64,000 nt of DNA from positions 124,001 to 188,000 of the forward strand of contig NZ_CP054026.1 in assembly GCF_005862305.2 (NCBI RefSeq), in the 5' to 3' direction. The number at the start of each line of letters is the position of its first letter. Within the stretch, counting starts at the first letter, position 1. This DNA comes from Rhizobium indicum. GTDB lineage: Bacteria; Pseudomonadota; Alphaproteobacteria; Rhizobiales; Rhizobiaceae. The notes below the pieces were generated by a model. That model did no database searches. It saw only the letters and a list, made by a program, of their open reading frames with translations, and was not told the origin of the DNA. Shown here one piece after another: positions 63,038-64,000 of this stretch. The position numbers and the translations under genes were made by a program.

Positions 63038-63702
63038 ATGTTGAAAAACCTGAATCTGGTGAGTTTCGTTTCGGCGAGATGGCCGAGCCAACCGGTGATT
63101 TCGACCAAGGCCCAGTAGAATAGGGCGAGCACGAAGAGCGCCTCGACGAAAGCATATTGCTGCGAGCCGATGGCGCTCAGTGTCGCCGTCAACTCCGGCA
63201 CGGTAATGATGGACAGCACGGCCGTCTCCTTCATCAGGATGATCGTCATGTTGACCGAAGGCGGCAAGACCAGCATGGTCATCTCCGGCAGCAATATGCG
63301 TCGGATGATCTGCCCTTGTGTCAGGCCAACGCATATCCCGGCCTCGATATGTCCCTTTGGGACGGCGGCAAAGCCCGAGCGGAATATCTCACTGAAATAA
63401 GCCGCGCCGTAGATGGAAAGGCCGATGACGCCTGCCGGGATCGGATCGAGCGATAATCCGACGAATGGCCCGCCGTAGTAGACGAGGAATATCTGAATCA
63501 GGAACGGCGTGCCGCGGAGCACCGCGATGACAATGCCGAACGCCTTGTCCAGCATGACGCCGCCAAAACGTCTGGCGACGGCGATAAGGAAGCCGAGCAC
63601 GGCAGCGGCCGGGGTGGTGATGATCCAGATGACGATGGTGACCCATGCACCGCTGAGGATTTCCGGCAAGTTGCTGAAGATCACATTGATGTCGAAGGTC
63701 AT
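63034..63702 (-). CDS. Polar amino acid ABC transporter permease
   Basis: A 222-residue HisMQ-type permease with about five helices. The EAA loop region reads EAGICVGLTQGQIIRRILLP, as in glutamine/histidine-type transporters. The start at 63702 overlaps the next gene's stop by ATGA; an upstream in-frame start at 63759 lies inside the neighbouring gene. It works with the partial permease gene upstream. Confidence 0.92.
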   Translation of the reverse strand: MTFDINVIFSNLPEILSGAWVTIVIWIITTPAAAVLGFLIAVARRFGGVMLDKAFGIVIAVLRGTPFLIQIFLVYYGGPFVGLSLDPIPAGVIGLSIYGAAYFSEIFRSGFAAVPKGHIEAGICVGLTQGQIIRRILLPEMTMLVLPPSVNMTIILMKETAVLSIITVPELTATLSAIGSQQYAFVEALFVLALFYWALVEITGWLGHLAETKLTRFRFFNI

Positions 63703-64000
63703 CGCGGCACTCCTGGCAGGGAGCGTTCGATCAGGCCGCCCGCAAGGGCAACGATCCAATTGATGACGAGATAGATCAGGCCGGCGGAAGCGAAAATCTC
63801 GAGCGGCAGGAAGGTGCTGCCGGCAAGGTCCTGGGCCATGCGCGTCAACTCGATGACCCCGACGACCGAGACCAGCGAAGACGCCTTCAGGATAAGGATC
63901 GCTTCGTTGACGAGCGCCGGAAAGGTCAGGCGCAGGGCGATCGGCGCCTTGATACGGCGGAAGATCTGAACGGGTGTCATGCCGACCATTTCGGCAGACT
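63699..64000 (-). CDS. Polar amino acid ABC transporter permease, partial (cut by window edge)
   Basis: The last ~100 residues of a second HisMQ-type permease, open to the right edge. The visible part begins inside the EAA loop (VGMTPVQIFRRIKAPIALR) and ends with ERSLPGVPR. It overlaps the following permease gene by ATGA, so the three genes form one operon whose start lies beyond the window. Confidence 0.9.
   Translation of the reverse strand, partial: SAEMVGMTPVQIFRRIKAPIALRLTFPALVNEAILILKASSLVSVVGVIELTRMAQDLAGSTFLPLEIFASAGLIYLVINWIVALAGGLIERSLPGVPR

Overview
The window reads as DNA from a Rhizobium of the leguminosarum/etli type: about 60% GC, many ATGA/TGATG gene overlaps, a rhizobial PHO box upstream of a DUF47-pit pair, a BA14K-like protein, a NodT-family efflux protein, and a biuret hydrolase plus cyanuric acid hydrolase that resemble, from memory, the characterised R. 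leguminosarum enzymes. The gene content is catabolic and transport, as on a rhizobial megaplasmid, chromid or accessory chromosomal region. No rRNA, tRNA, CRISPR array, phage or replication origin was recognised. One decayed IS5-type transposase is present.

Layout. (1) 1-3.6 kb: the end of a sensor histidine kinase, a NodT-family outer-membrane efflux lipoprotein, a DUF3313 lipoprotein and two small exported proteins. The two lipoprotein genes share a duplicated ~90-bp leader with helically phased TTTAC repeats. (2) 3.7-18.8 kb: a divergent branched-chain amino acid catabolic region. The minus strand holds an AraC regulator, isovaleryl-CoA dehydrogenase, methylcrotonyl-CoA carboxylase, a MaoC hydratase and a CitE-like lyase. 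The plus strand holds an SDR, a thiolase, an acyl-CoA dehydrogenase and the branched-chain 2-oxoacid dehydrogenase complex E1a/E1b/E2/E3. (3) 18.8-23.3 kb: a patchwork with a TetR remnant, rsgA, an MFS transporter and the IS5 remnant. (4) 23.3-29.9 kb: a LacI-controlled CUT1 sugar uptake and oxidation operon without its own ATPase. (5) 30.4-37.6 kb: a hydroxamate-type siderophore locus (esterase and TonB receptor on plus, fhuCDB-like genes on minus).

(6) 38.1-46.7 kb: a compact operon with a stand-alone Rieske protein, a Rieske-less oxygenase catalytic subunit, a GST-like protein, an 8-oxoguanine-deaminase-type amidohydrolase and a complete BMP-type nucleobase/nucleoside ABC transporter. This resembles the NdmC/NdmD/NdmE N7-demethylase architecture of caffeine degraders and is the best candidate for an undescribed system: uptake, demethylation and deamination of a methylated purine. 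(7) 46.7-49.0 kb: a NUDIX hydrolase divergent from DUF47-pit across one PHO box. (8) 49.4-52.5 kb: nrtABC-type nitrate uptake genes behind a structured leader. (9) 52.6-62.2 kb: a GntR regulator and a second BMP-type ABC transporter, interleaved with a formamidase-like amidase, biuret hydrolase, cyanuric acid hydrolase, a second cysteine hydrolase and a cupin. This is an s-triazine/ureide nitrogen-scavenging operon. (10) 62.2-64 kb: a polar amino acid ABC transporter cut by the window edge.

Regions 6-9 bring together uptake systems for nitrogen-rich heterocycles, nitrate and phosphate, so the right half looks like a nutrient-scavenging island.
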